64,000 nt of DNA from Flavobacterium sp. WC2421 (GTDB lineage: Bacteria > Bacteroidota > Bacteroidia > Flavobacteriales > Flavobacteriaceae), in assembly GCF_040822115.1 (NCBI RefSeq), contig NZ_CP162004.1:372001-436000 (forward strand), read 5' to 3'. Positions 36,536-45,617 of this stretch are shown piece by piece. The notes beneath the pieces are model-generated. The model saw only the letters and a list, made by a program, of their open reading frames with translations. It was not told where the DNA came from and did no database searches. The position numbers and the translations under genes are program-made. Numbering within the stretch: the first letter of the stretch is position 1; the number at the start of each line of letters is the position of its first letter.

Positions 36536-37855
36536 TTAATAGTGGCATTTACCGCATTCTAAACCTCCCATTTGAGCTGCAGTCAATTTGTCTACACCAT
36601 ATTTTTTAGAAAGTTCTTTGTGAATTTTAGTATAATAGTCGTTTCCTTCCATTTTAACGTCGGTTTTTCTATGGCAATTAATACACCATCCCATCGTTAA
36701 TGGAGCAAACTGTTTTTGAATTTCGTAAGTTTCAACTGGACCGTGACAAGTTTGACATTCAATTCCAGCAACAGTAACGTGTTGTGAGTGATTAAAATAA
36801 ACGAAGTCAGGCAAGTTATGAATACGAACCCATTTAACTGGCTGTGTTTTACCAGTATAAGATTGCGTTGCTTTATCCCAACCCACAGCAGTATACAATT
36901 TTTGGATTTGCTCATCATAAAATGCTTTACTGTACTCAGGAGTAGCAGTAGATTCAGCAACTTCAGAAATGTTTTTATGACAATTCATACAAACATTCAA
37001 AGAAGGAATTCCAGAATTTTTACTCACTCTAGCTGCAGAGTGACAATATTTACAATTTATCTCGTTATCACCAGCATGAATTCTGTGTGAATAATGAATT
37101 GGCTGTATTGGCTCATATCCTTGATCAACTCCTACCTGCATTAAAAATCCATAAACAAAGTACCCACTGGCCAATAATAAAAATATTGAAGTAATAAGCA
37201 CTAAAAATTGATTTTTAACAAATGCCTTCCATATAGGCGTAGTTGGTGTTTTAGGAGCTACTTCAATTCCATTTGATTTTGCCACCTTAGTTAAAACATT
37301 GTTCACCAAGAACAACATCACAACTAACATAAGCATCACAAGAGCCAAAGCACCTAAGATTATATTATTAGAAACACCACTTTGATCAGCCGATCCCGCA
37401 ACAGCAGTTCCTGGTACAGGAGCCGGTGCCTCAGCCTTAACTTCAGAAGTATAAGCCATTATATTATCAATATCTCCAGTTGCTAATTGTGGAAATGCAG
37501 TCATTACTGACTTATTATTATCCGCAAAAAGTTTAACAGCTGCAGCATCTCCTGATTTAATAAGTTCTGAGCTATTGTGAACCCACTTGTAAATCCAAGC
37601 CATTTCGTGCTTACCAGCAACCCCTCTTAAAGCAGGACCTGTTGATTTCGCATCAAGCTTATGACACGCAGCACAATTTGAATTAAAAAGCTCTTTACCC
37701 TTTACTGGGTCACCACCTTGTGTAGCTACTGGTGCTTCCGTTGCTGCCGCAGGTGCAACAACTTGCGCAAATGAAGTTAAGGAAAAAGTTAGCATTAAAG
37801 CTAAGCTATAAAATAATTTCCTTGAAGTCGAATTATGGTTACCCACCTTTTTCAT
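36536..37855 (-). CDS. actA: Alternative complex III subunit ActA, multihaem cytochrome c with fused cytochrome c domain
   Basis: The 439-aa protein has a signal peptide (to about residue 30). An N-terminal class I cytochrome c domain follows (NCAACHKLDAKSTGPALRG, near residue 60), then a transmembrane helix near 165-185 and another near 220-235, and then a multihaem domain. Six CxxCH sites are visible: CAACH, CKYCH, CMNCH, CQTCH, CINCH and CGKCH, meaning five in the ActA domain plus the fused one. It is first in the operon and passes electrons toward the oxidase. Promoter elements lie at 37942-37971. Confidence 0.95.
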   Translation of the reverse strand: MKKVGNHNSTSRKLFYSLALMLTFSLTSFAQVVAPAAATEAPVATQGGDPVKGKELFNSNCAACHKLDAKSTGPALRGVAGKHEMAWIYKWVHNSSELIKSGDAAAVKLFADNNKSVMTAFPQLATGDIDNIMAYTSEVKAEAPAPVPGTAVAGSADQSGVSNNIILGALALVMLMLVVMLFLVNNVLTKVAKSNGIEVAPKTPTTPIWKAFVKNQFLVLITSIFLLLASGYFVYGFLMQVGVDQGYEPIQPIHYSHRIHAGDNEINCKYCHSAARVSKNSGIPSLNVCMNCHKNISEVAESTATPEYSKAFYDEQIQKLYTAVGWDKATQSYTGKTQPVKWVRIHNLPDFVYFNHSQHVTVAGIECQTCHGPVETYEIQKQFAPLTMGWCINCHRKTDVKMEGNDYYTKIHKELSKKYGVDKLTAAQMGGLECGKCHY

Positions 37856-37941
37856 AAAGTATAATGATTATCTACTAAAAATTGGCACAATTTTTTCTAT
37901 ATAGACTTATAGAAAACTGTTCCTTTATTTTAAAACTTCGA

Positions 37942-37971
37942 CAAAAATACGACTTATGAACTATTCTCAAA
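37942..37971 (-). promoter_or_regulatory. Promoter of the act-cox operon
   Basis: On the minus strand a TTTG (37968-37971) is followed 18 nt later by TATTTTTG (37942-37949), a full TAnnTTTG match. The predicted leader is about 80 nt. Confidence 0.7.
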
Positions 37972-38046
37972 ACCTTAAAATAGTCTTAATTTCAATTTAT
38001 ATTAATTCTAAATAATATTTATGTTTTACAATCATTCAATAAATAG

Positions 38047-38054
38047 TATTTTTG
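38047..38054 (+). promoter_or_regulatory. -7 element of the SPOR-domain gene
   Basis: It reads TATTTTTG, a full match to TAnnTTTG. It overlaps a TTG at 38052 that could be mistaken for a start codon, which supports the ATG at 38073 as the true start. Confidence 0.6.
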
Positions 38055-38072
38055 CTTAAAAACCATCACGTT

Positions 38073-38462
38073 ATGAGAATTTTAACAACTTCAAAATTCA
38101 TTTTCTTTACAATAGCCCTTAGTATTTCAACAAGTAAATTAATGGCACAAGATCAAAACATTAACATTCGCCAAGATCCAAAGTTTGAACAATTATTGAT
38201 TGAAAAGAGAAAAACAAACAGTTCATCAGCTGTTAATGAGCGCTATAAAATCCAAATTTTTAGTGGAGAAAGTGAAAAAGCAAAAAAAGCACTTAATGAC
38301 TGCAAACAAGAATTTAGAGACTTAGACGGTACAATAGTGTTTAATACCCCAAATTACAAAGTATGGATTGGAGATTTCAGGACTCGCATTGAAGCAGAAA
38401 AGTATTTAGTAGAAATTAAGAAAAAATACGATAATGTCCTTTTAATAAAACCACAGAAATAA
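38073..38462 (+). CDS. SPOR-domain periplasmic protein
   Basis: The 129-aa protein has a Sec signal peptide (MRILTTSKFIFFTIALSIST, cleavage near KLMAQ) and a C-terminal SPOR-like domain. Residues about 55-129 include YKIQIFSGESEKAKKAL and YKVWIGDFRTRIEAEKYLVEI, with the usual spaced aromatic/hydrophobic pattern. SPOR domains bind denuded peptidoglycan. It is a single-gene unit between divergent actA and a terminator at 38495-38523. Confidence 0.85.
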   Translation: MRILTTSKFIFFTIALSISTSKLMAQDQNINIRQDPKFEQLLIEKRKTNSSSAVNERYKIQIFSGESEKAKKALNDCKQEFRDLDGTIVFNTPNYKVWIGDFRTRIEAEKYLVEIKKKYDNVLLIKPQK

Positions 38463-38494
38463 ATTCTAAACAGAAAAAAAATAATTTTAATATA

Positions 38495-38523
38495 AAAAGC
38501 AACTCCTTTTACGAGTTGCTTTT
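38495..38523 (+). terminator. Terminator of the SPOR-domain gene
   Basis: A stem AAAGCAACTC / GAGTTGCTTT (38497-38506 with 38514-38523) with a 7-nt loop lies 35 bp after the stop, followed by a T-rich stretch. Confidence 0.85.
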
Positions 38524-38530
38524 GTGCTTT

Positions 38531-38843
38531 TTGACTTATTTAATATGCCCTTGATGATAATTTGAATTAAATATTGCTCACGTTAGATAGATTGAGACTG
38601 CTTTTTTTAGAAACTTGGTAAATACCCATAGTAACTATTGACTACAACCAGGAGAACGCTTTCAGAGCTCATTATACATGCACGGTCCTTTTAAATCACT
38701 TATCATTATTTTATATTTTTATTACCAAGGACATTTCTCAATAGTATAAAAAAGCATTTATTTAGTCCGTGCAATGAATTAAATACATTGTATCATTTAA
38801 TTCGATAATCTCTAGGTTCAGGTACAAAAACGAGAACTTGTCA
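38531..38843. other. Intergenic stretch without a recognisable gene
   Basis: About 310 bp with no coding frame I can support. A 7-bp inverted repeat (TGCACGG 38680-38686 with CCGTGCA 38767-38773) encloses 80 bp. I see no promoter or RNA gene signal that I trust. Confidence 0.4.
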
Positions 38844-39470
38844 TTACCAAATTACCAACCAATAAATAACCAAATTATTTTCTAAATCGATTGCATATCC
38901 TCTACTAAATCCATCTTTCCATTCATTAGGCATATACCAAGTTCCGTGATGAAATTTTTCAGAACAACATTGTTTAGGCTCGGCTTCAATTAAATATATT
39001 GCATATGATTTGTTCAACAAATTATACCTATCCCCATCAAAATCACTTACTTTATAAAAATTCGGTATTGGAACTGCACTTTGGTGTTCTATTTGTGCTT
39101 TAAATTGCTCATGATTTTTAGTGATGCTTAATATATTTGAATCTCTGAGGTATTTATTTACAATATAATATGATGAATCTGAATATTTAATTTTGCGAGA
39201 AACCGAGATTAATGAATCAACCATTGATTTGGATTCTTTCTGCCTAACAATTAATTGCGAAGGTGAATACATTGACAAATAATTATGATGAATCTGATAA
39301 TCGTATTTTATTTCCTTTTCATTTGGGAAATGTCTTGTCAGTCCCTTTGGGTATTCTCTTAAGAATTGTAAATAGCCTAATTTCAATTTCTGCTCCTGAG
39401 CAGATTTATCTTGGCAGGATAATACAAAAATGAAAGACAAAAACACTAAATATAATTTCAATTTATTCAT
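38844..39470 (-). CDS. Hypothetical lipoprotein
   Basis: I do not recognise this family. I chose the Met at 39470, giving 208 aa with a clean lipoprotein signal (FLSFIFVLSCQDK). The frame from 39521 adds a basic prefix with no function. The mature part is rich in charged and aromatic residues and ends in a strand-rich segment (HGTWYMPNEWKDGFSRGYAI). A CC pair occurs at EPKQCCSEKFHHG. It is a single gene on the minus strand with no evident operon partner. Confidence 0.6.
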   Translation of the reverse strand: MNKLKLYLVFLSFIFVLSCQDKSAQEQKLKLGYLQFLREYPKGLTRHFPNEKEIKYDYQIHHNYLSMYSPSQLIVRQKESKSMVDSLISVSRKIKYSDSSYYIVNKYLRDSNILSITKNHEQFKAQIEHQSAVPIPNFYKVSDFDGDRYNLLNKSYAIYLIEAEPKQCCSEKFHHGTWYMPNEWKDGFSRGYAIDLENNLVIYWLVIW

Positions 39471-39596
39471 AACTATTTTTTTAAACCTCAAAAAACTAGG
39501 CTTTGCAATCCGTAGCAACAAAAAAAATAAAAGCCTAAAACAAATCTAATCCAAAAAAATCTAAACCCTCAAAATACATAAACACTTAAAAACAAA

Positions 39597-39622
39597 AAAA
39601 TCCCGATTGCTCGGGATTTTTT
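39597..39622 (-). terminator. Terminator of rimP-nusA-infB
   Basis: The stem AATCCCGA / TCGGGATT with loop TTGC is followed on the minus strand by a run of T, 20 bp after the infB stop. Confidence 0.9.
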
Positions 39623-39641
39623 AACAAATATATTGAAAATT

Positions 39642-42509
39642 CTATTTCAATTTTTTCTTGATCGCTACCTCATGGTACGCTTCAATAACATCTCTTTCTT
39701 CAATGTCGTTGTATCCTTTAATTTGAATACCACAGTCATACCCTTTAGCTACTTCTTTCACATCGTCTTTGAAACGTTTCAGTGCAATAAGCTCTCCTGT
39801 ATGAACAACAACTCCTTCACGGATAACTCTAATTTTAGAGCTTCTAGCTATTTTACCGTCCATAACCATACAACCTGCAATAGATCCTACTTTAGAAATT
39901 TTAAATATCTCTCTAATTTCAGCAGTACCTAGAATTTCTTCTTTCATTTCAGGAGCTAACATTCCTTCCATTGCATCTTTCAAGTCATCAATCGCCGCAT
40001 ATATAATTGAGTAGTAACGGATATCGATTTCTTCTTTATCAGCCAGTTGTCTCGCATTTCCTGCAGGACGAACATTAAATCCAATAATAATCGCATCTGA
40101 AGCAGAAGCCAACATAACGTCAGTCTCCGTAATTGCTCCAACTCCTTTATGTATAATGTTAATTTGAATTTCTTCAGTCGATAATTTAGAGAACGAATCA
40201 GATAATGCTTCAACAGAACCATCAACATCTCCTTTAAGAATTACGTTCAATTCTTTAAATTGACCTAAAGCAATACGACGTCCAATTTCATCAAGTGTAA
40301 TATGACGTTGTGTACGTACGGATTGTTCACGCATTAATTGAGAACGTTTAGAAGCAATTTGTTTCGCTTCTTTTTCATCTTCAAAAATATTAAACTTATC
40401 TCCTGCAGTAGCTGCACCATCTAAACCTAATACTGAAACTGGTGTTGAAGGACCTGCTACAGTAACGATATTTCCTCTTTCATCATGCATAGCTTTAATT
40501 TTACCATGATGTTTTCCAGCTAACATATAATCTCCCACTTTCAACGTTCCGTGTTGAACTAAAATTGTAGAAACATATCCTTTCCCTTTGTCCAAGAATG
40601 CCTCAACAACAGTTCCTTGAGCAGCCTTATTAGGATTAGATTTTAAATCTAAAACTTCCGCTTCTAATAAAACTTTTTCTAATAATTCTTTAACTCCGGT
40701 TCCCACTTTTGCAGAAATATCATGAGATTGGTATTTACCACCCCAATCCTCAACAAGTAAATTCATACCTGCTAATTTCTCTTTAATTTTTTCAGGATTA
40801 GCATTTGGCTTATCCACTTTATTAATTGCAAATATAATTGGCACACCAGCCGCTTGAGCGTGACTGATTGCTTCTTTAGTTTGCGGCATGATATCATCAT
40901 CTGCTGCAATTACAATAATTGCAATATCTGTAACTTGAGCTCCACGTGCACGCATTGCGGTAAACGCTTCGTGACCTGGTGTATCAAGGAATGCTATTTT
41001 TTGTCCGTTATCTAAAGTTACTCCGTAGGCACCAATGTGTTGTGTAATTCCTCCAGACTCTCCTGCAATAACATTTTCTTTACGAATATAATCCAGTAAA
41101 GATGTTTTACCGTGATCGACGTGACCCATTACCGTAACAATAGGCGCTCTAAACACTAGGTCTTCTTCTTTATCTTCAACAACTTCAATTGCTTCTTCAA
41201 TATCAACAGTTATGAATTCAACTTCATAACCAAATTCATCAGCAACAATAGTTAATGTTTCTGCATCCAAACGTTGATTCATGGTAACCATGATTCCAAG
41301 CGACATACATGTTCCAATAACCTTAGTAATTGGCACATCCATCATTATCGCAATTTCACCAACGGTAACAAATTCAGTAACCTTAATAGTTTTACTACCT
41401 TCGTCTATTGCTCTTTGCTCCTCATCCGATTTTTGACGGTGCGTATCTCTTTTGTCTCTTCTGTATTTCGCTGCTTTAGATTTACCTCCTTTTTTACCTT
41501 GAAGTTTTTCTAAAGTCTCACGAATTTGATTTTTAACTTCCTCTTCTGTTGGCTCAACTTTAGCTACAATAGCTGGTCTATTCCCTTTAACAAATCCAGG
41601 TCTAGAACTTCTATTTGCATTAAAACCACCCCCACCAGTATTTGGTGTAATTTTGTTTGGGTTTGGCGCACCAGGAACTCCAGGAGGTCTAGGTGTTCCA
41701 GGTTTTGGAGCAATTCTTTTACGCTTATTTTTATTTGCACCAGCAGCTCCTGGAGCACCAGGCTTATTAGGTGTAATTTTAGGCTCTTCTTTTTTCTTTT
41801 TTGGCTTATTAAATTGAGACAAGTCAATTGTTTGACCAGTTAATTTAGTACCAGATAATTTTTGATACTGCGTTGTGATTGCCTCTTCAACAGGAGCTTC
41901 ATCAGTTTTAGGAACGACTTTTGCTTCAGGAACAATTGCCTTAGCAACCACTTTCTTAACATTTTCTTTTTTCTCTTCCTTTATTGCCTCTTTTACTTCA
42001 ACAGTAGGTTTTACTTCTTTTTTGTCTGAAACAAGATTTTCCTGTACTGGTTCTTTTTCAACTGGTTTTTCAACTGGAACTATTGCTTTTGGAGCCTCTG
42101 TTTTTTCAACTTCCGCTTTTACTGGAGCAACTACTTTTTTAGGATTAAGATCTATCTTCCCAACTTGAACAGGACCGGTAACTACAGCTCTCGCTTTTAT
42201 CACTTCTTGTTGTTGTTTCAGAACTTCATCGTCATGCTTGCGTTTATCTTCAATTTCTTTTTCTCGCTCCACACGCAATGCCTCTTTCTCTTTTCTTTTC
42301 TCTTCTCCTACTTCTTTCGAAGCTTCTTTTTTCCCTCTGTCACCTGCAAATTGACCGCACAAGACATTGTACACATCATCAGAAATTTTTGTGTTTGGAT
42401 TTGCTTCAATAGCAATCCCTTTATCTTTTAGATAATCCACAGCTCTTTCCAAAGAAATGTTCAATTCCCTTAAAACTTTGTTTATTCTAATAATTCTCTC
42501 TTCAGACAT
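39642..42509 (-). CDS. infB: Translation initiation factor IF-2
   Basis: The 955-aa GTPase delivers initiator tRNA to the ribosome. An IF2_N domain sits at residues 1-50. A long Lys/Glu/Pro-rich and Gly-rich linker (about 60-330) follows, then the second IF2_N-like domain. The G domain has GHVDHGKT near residue 461, DTPGHE and NKVDKP, and domains II-IV follow. The linker is long, as in other Bacteroidetes. It is the last gene of the rimP-nusA-infB operon, 110 bp after nusA. Confidence 0.97.
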   Translation of the reverse strand: MSEERIIRINKVLRELNISLERAVDYLKDKGIAIEANPNTKISDDVYNVLCGQFAGDRGKKEASKEVGEEKRKEKEALRVEREKEIEDKRKHDDEVLKQQQEVIKARAVVTGPVQVGKIDLNPKKVVAPVKAEVEKTEAPKAIVPVEKPVEKEPVQENLVSDKKEVKPTVEVKEAIKEEKKENVKKVVAKAIVPEAKVVPKTDEAPVEEAITTQYQKLSGTKLTGQTIDLSQFNKPKKKKEEPKITPNKPGAPGAAGANKNKRKRIAPKPGTPRPPGVPGAPNPNKITPNTGGGGFNANRSSRPGFVKGNRPAIVAKVEPTEEEVKNQIRETLEKLQGKKGGKSKAAKYRRDKRDTHRQKSDEEQRAIDEGSKTIKVTEFVTVGEIAIMMDVPITKVIGTCMSLGIMVTMNQRLDAETLTIVADEFGYEVEFITVDIEEAIEVVEDKEEDLVFRAPIVTVMGHVDHGKTSLLDYIRKENVIAGESGGITQHIGAYGVTLDNGQKIAFLDTPGHEAFTAMRARGAQVTDIAIIVIAADDDIMPQTKEAISHAQAAGVPIIFAINKVDKPNANPEKIKEKLAGMNLLVEDWGGKYQSHDISAKVGTGVKELLEKVLLEAEVLDLKSNPNKAAQGTVVEAFLDKGKGYVSTILVQHGTLKVGDYMLAGKHHGKIKAMHDERGNIVTVAGPSTPVSVLGLDGAATAGDKFNIFEDEKEAKQIASKRSQLMREQSVRTQRHITLDEIGRRIALGQFKELNVILKGDVDGSVEALSDSFSKLSTEEIQINIIHKGVGAITETDVMLASASDAIIIGFNVRPAGNARQLADKEEIDIRYYSIIYAAIDDLKDAMEGMLAPEMKEEILGTAEIREIFKISKVGSIAGCMVMDGKIARSSKIRVIREGVVVHTGELIALKRFKDDVKEVAKGYDCGIQIKGYNDIEERDVIEAYHEVAIKKKLK

Positions 42510-42619
42510 AAAACCTTTTTATTATTACCTTTTTTGTTATTCCTCACTTTACTCCCAACTAGGTACTTATTGACCAAGAAAATTATAAAGTGGCATGTTT
42601 ATCGTTGAAGATACATTGA

Positions 42620-43873
42620 CTAACTGTCAAATTCTTCTTTCAATATTCTCATTACATCTAGAATCGTTTCCTCTTCTAGGTCAGTTCTTCTTACCAAATC
42701 CTCTACATCTTGTTTTAAAATACTTTTTGCAGTATCCAATCCAATTTTTGCAAATTCTTCTATTACCCACTCTTCAATTTCATCCGAAAACTCAGTTAAT
42801 TCAACATCATCTTCATCAGCAGTTGCTCCAGCTACATCACCTTCACGAATCACATCTAATTCATAACCTGTCAATAAACCTGCTAATCTAATATTGTGTC
42901 CACCTCTACCAATTGCTTTAGAAACTTCTTCCAATTTCAAAAACACTTCAGCTCTTTTAGTTTCTTCATTAATTTTAATTGAAGATACTTTGGCTGGACT
43001 TAATGCTCTTGTAATATATAATTGTATGTTACTTGTAAAATTAATAACATCTATATTTTCATTTCCTAATTCACGAACAATACCGTGAATACGTGATCCT
43101 TTCATCCCAACACAAGCTCCTACAGGATCAATTCTATCATCATAAGAATCAACAGCTACTTTTGCTTTTTCACCAGGAATTCGCACTACATTTTTAACCA
43201 TTATCAATCCGTCAAACACTTCAGGAATTTCTTGTTCAAATAATTTCTCTAAAAACTTCTCAGAAGTTCTAGACATAATAATTTGAGGTTTGTTTCCTTT
43301 CAGCTCAACGCTTTCAATGATACCACGAACATTATCTCCTTTACGGAAAAAATCAGATGGAATTTGTTTTTCTTTTGGTAAAACTATTTCATTCCCTTCG
43401 TCATCAACTAAAATAACAACTCTAGGTCTTACATGATGCACTTCGGCAGTATAAATTTCACCAATTAAATCTTTAAATTGCTTGTAAAGATTCGTGTTGT
43501 CATGTTCATGAATTTTAGAAATTAAGTTTTGGCGTAAAGCCAAAATTGCTCTTCTTCCTAAGTCAATTAACTTCACTTCTTCAGAAACTTCTTCTCCAAT
43601 TTCAAAATCTTCTTCTATTTTTCTAGCTTCAGTAAGTGTAATTTCTTCGTTTTCAAAATCTAAATCTTCGTCAGCAACGATCACCCTTCTTCTCCAAATT
43701 TCCATATCTCCTTTATCAGGATTTATAATAATATCGAAATTATCGTCTGAACCGTATTTTTTCTTCAATGCATTTCTAAATACATCTTCCAAAATTGCCA
43801 TAAGCGTTACACGATCAATAAGTTTATCATCTTTAAACTCTGAGAATGAATCGATTAATGCTAAATTTTCCAT
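42620..43873 (-). CDS. nusA: Transcription termination/antitermination factor NusA
   Basis: The 417-aa protein has the NusA N-terminal RNA polymerase-binding domain, an S1 domain (about 135-205), and KH domains including VGACVGMKGSRIHGIVREL and AIGRGGHNIRLAGLLTGYELD. A short acidic tail follows. NusA modulates pausing and termination. It follows rimP by 13 nt. Its operon has a terminator-like hairpin in the leader (44361-44386), which would suit feedback by NusA. Confidence 0.97.
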   Translation of the reverse strand: MENLALIDSFSEFKDDKLIDRVTLMAILEDVFRNALKKKYGSDDNFDIIINPDKGDMEIWRRRVIVADEDLDFENEEITLTEARKIEEDFEIGEEVSEEVKLIDLGRRAILALRQNLISKIHEHDNTNLYKQFKDLIGEIYTAEVHHVRPRVVILVDDEGNEIVLPKEKQIPSDFFRKGDNVRGIIESVELKGNKPQIIMSRTSEKFLEKLFEQEIPEVFDGLIMVKNVVRIPGEKAKVAVDSYDDRIDPVGACVGMKGSRIHGIVRELGNENIDVINFTSNIQLYITRALSPAKVSSIKINEETKRAEVFLKLEEVSKAIGRGGHNIRLAGLLTGYELDVIREGDVAGATADEDDVELTEFSDEIEEWVIEEFAKIGLDTAKSILKQDVEDLVRRTDLEEETILDVMRILKEEFDS

Positions 43874-43886
43874 GCGAATTCTTTAA

Positions 43887-44351
43887 TTAAAATGTTACTG
43901 TAACAATTGCTTCTTTTATGTCTACATAAGGTATCTCAAGTCTTTTTTGAACTGTCTCCTTACCTTTTCCAATTTTTTTAGGTTCTCTTGCTTTCCACGA
44001 CAAAATTACAAAATCATCATTAGCTTCCACCAATTCTGCCTCTATATTTTCTGTTCCCGTTTTAACAATCAACATTCTACCTATGTTTTTCTTGTATTGT
44101 CTTATCAATTTTAAAGGTGATCCAACTCCTACTGACGCTACTTCCAGAGAGTAATCTTGCTCTTCTCTATCTAAATTAGCATCGATAAAACGACTCACAT
44201 CTATACAATCTTGAAGAGCCACACCATTGTCTCCATCTAAGTTCACAATTACTTTAAAAGCATCCGTAATAATTAAATCAATTAAGAAGATAGAGGGCTT
44301 ATCCACAAGACCTTCCACTAACAATGTATTTACTTTTTCTTTAAATGTCAT
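43887..44351 (-). CDS. rimP: Ribosome maturation factor RimP
   Basis: The 154-aa protein is needed for 30S subunit maturation. I chose the Met at 44351 ([11 protein letters not shown]). The longer frame from 44375 would start within the leader hairpin. The RimP pattern is visible: [19 protein letters not shown], then [20 protein letters not shown], a C-terminal SH3-like domain, and [18 protein letters not shown]. It is first in the rimP-nusA-infB operon. Confidence 0.94.
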   Translation of the reverse strand: MTFKEKVNTLLVEGLVDKPSIFLIDLIITDAFKVIVNLDGDNGVALQDCIDVSRFIDANLDREEQDYSLEVASVGVGSPLKLIRQYKKNIGRMLIVKTGTENIEAELVEANDDFVILSWKAREPKKIGKGKETVQKRLEIPYVDIKEAIVTVTF

Positions 44352-44360
44352 ATTTTTTAT

Positions 44361-44386
44361 AAAAAGAGGGGACATTTAGTCCCCTC
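44361..44386 (-). terminator. Terminator-like hairpin in the rimP-nusA-infB leader
   Basis: On the minus strand a perfect 8-bp stem (GAGGGGAC / GTCCCCTC, 44366-44386) with a 5-nt loop is followed at once by TTTTT (44361-44365). It lies between the inferred promoter (44415-44422) and the rimP start (44351). No gene ends here on either strand, so it looks like an attenuator. Confidence 0.7.
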
Positions 44387-44414
44387 ATTATCTAGATTTT
44401 AATAAATAACGGTG

Positions 44415-44422
44415 CAAATATA
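44415..44422 (-). promoter_or_regulatory. -7 element of rimP-nusA-infB
   Basis: On the minus strand it reads TATATTTG, a full match. A TTTG lies 17 nt upstream (44440-44443), slightly closer than usual. The predicted leader is about 57 nt and contains the hairpin. Confidence 0.55.
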
Positions 44423-44525
44423 GTGTTTTTTTTATAAACCAAAATAATTGATTGCTGTTAAAATATTTCTTATCTTTATTGGAGCATTTAAATAAAGGTT
44501 TTCTGAATAATTAATTCTATAAATT

Positions 44526-45350
44526 ATGAAACGAATTCTAGTTCCTATCGATTTTTCAGCTCATTCTGAAAACGCTTTAAAAGTAGCTGCTCAAATTGCA
44601 AAAAAAAATAATAGCGAAATCCATTTGCTTCACATGTTAGAAATTCCAACTCAAATGAACGATGCTATTACTGGAGCAACAGGCATCCCAGAAGTCATGT
44701 TATTTATTAAAAAAGCCAATGAAACGTTACAAAAATTTAAAGAAAAAAACTACCTAAACGGCATACAAGTAACTGAGCAAGTGAAATTTGAAAGAGCTTT
44801 CGAAGGCATTCTTTCTTATAACAAAAAAAACAACCCTGACTTAATCGTCATGGGATCACATGGCGTTTCGGGCATCGAAGAAATTCTAGTTGGATCTAAT
44901 ACTGAAAAAGTAGTTCGCCTTTCAGACACCCCTGTTTTAGTAATTAAAAAAAGCATCCCTGAATTTAAATCTGCTGATTTTGTTTTCGCTTCTGATTTTT
45001 CAAAAGAAATAAAAAAACCATTTAAAAAAATGATTGAGTTTACTAATCTTTTTGATGCAAATTTACACTTAGTCATGATTTGCACCCCTAATAGTTTTAA
45101 AACTACTGAACTTTCAGAGAAAATAATGAATGACTTTTTAGCTGAATTCGATATTAAAAACTATTCAACGCATATTTACAATGATGTTAACATTGAAAAA
45201 GGGATCCTTAATTTTTCAAGAAAAATAGATGCTGACTTAATAGGCTTGTGCACACATGGCAGAACAGGATTATCACATTTCTTTTCAGGAAGCGTATCCG
45301 AAGATTTAGTAAACCATGCTATTAAACCCGTAATAACATTTAAAATTTAG
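44526..45350 (+). CDS. Tandem-domain universal stress protein
   Basis: The 274-aa protein has two UspA domains. The first (1-145) starts MKRILVPIDFSAHSENALK and has the nucleotide-binding signature GSHGVSGIEEILVGSNTEKV. The second (about 150-274) has THGRTGLSHFFSGSVSEDLV. Both keep the G-2x-G-9x-G-S/T type pattern, so ATP binding is likely. It probably supports survival under stress. It diverges from rimP and ends before the tRNA-Gln att site. Confidence 0.9.
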   Translation: MKRILVPIDFSAHSENALKVAAQIAKKNNSEIHLLHMLEIPTQMNDAITGATGIPEVMLFIKKANETLQKFKEKNYLNGIQVTEQVKFERAFEGILSYNKKNNPDLIVMGSHGVSGIEEILVGSNTEKVVRLSDTPVLVIKKSIPEFKSADFVFASDFSKEIKKPFKKMIEFTNLFDANLHLVMICTPNSFKTTELSEKIMNDFLAEFDIKNYSTHIYNDVNIEKGILNFSRKIDADLIGLCTHGRTGLSHFFSGSVSEDLVNHAIKPVITFKI

Positions 45351-45411
45351 CCAAAAAAATCATAACTGACTAAATAAAATCATTTCTCACTCTAAATTTA
45401 ATCCAAAAAAA

Positions 45412-45438
45412 AAAGCCTCTCAAAAATTGAGAGGCTTT
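45412..45438. terminator. Original tRNA-Gln terminator, displaced by the element (also serves the stress protein gene)
   Basis: The stem AAAGCCTCTCAA / TTGAGAGGCTTT with a 3-nt loop is followed on the minus strand by ten T residues. It lies 2 bp left of attL. Before insertion it would have stood directly after tRNA-Gln, so it is probably the ancestral tRNA terminator. On the plus strand it follows the universal stress gene. Confidence 0.8.
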
Positions 45439-45440
45439 AT

Positions 45441-45457
45441 GTTGGTCTACAAGGACT
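45441..45457. repeat. attL, 17-bp copy of the tRNA-Gln 3' end
   Basis: GTTGGTCTACAAGGACT is identical to 51426-51442, which forms the 3' end and part of the T arm of tRNA-Gln. The remaining tRNA sequence is absent here. This marks the left end of the integrated element. Confidence 0.9.
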
Positions 45458-45552
45458 ATACCCCTAACACCTCATCAAACTTCAAAAAACGCTGAAACCC
45501 CTTTAAAATGGAGACTTAATCAAAACTTTAAAATAACAACACCTCAAAAAGT

Positions 45553-45584
45553 TTTGTAAAACCGTATTAAATAGCATACTTTTA
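45553..45584 (+). promoter_or_regulatory. Promoter of the integrase gene
   Basis: TTTG (45553-45556) is followed after 20 nt by TACTTTTA (45577-45584). An inverted repeat (CAAAACTTT 45521-45529, AAAGTTTTG 45548-45556) overlaps the -33 element. The first 10-bp arm-type repeat overlaps the -7, suggesting that integrase binding represses its own gene. Confidence 0.5.
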
Positions 45585-45602
45585 CTACGTCAATTACTAC
45601 GT
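45581..45602 (+). repeat. Left pair of 10-bp arm-type repeats
   Basis: TTTACTACGT (45581-45590) and ATTACTACGT (45593-45602) are direct repeats with 12-bp spacing. The same two decamers, in reverse order and with the same spacing, lie at the other end of the element (51349-51370). Tyrosine integrases of the lambda class bind short direct repeats of this kind through an N-terminal domain. Confidence 0.7.
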
Positions 45603-45617
45603 TACTAAATAATAGCT

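Noticed and set aside
38052..38072. Earlier TTG start for the SPOR-domain protein
   Set aside because: The TTG lies within the -7 promoter element, and the ATG at 38073 gives a normal signal peptide.
38680..38773. Inverted repeat TGCACGG/CCGTGCA as ends of a small mobile element
   Set aside because: Only 7 bp long, 80 bp apart, no target duplication seen and no internal gene.
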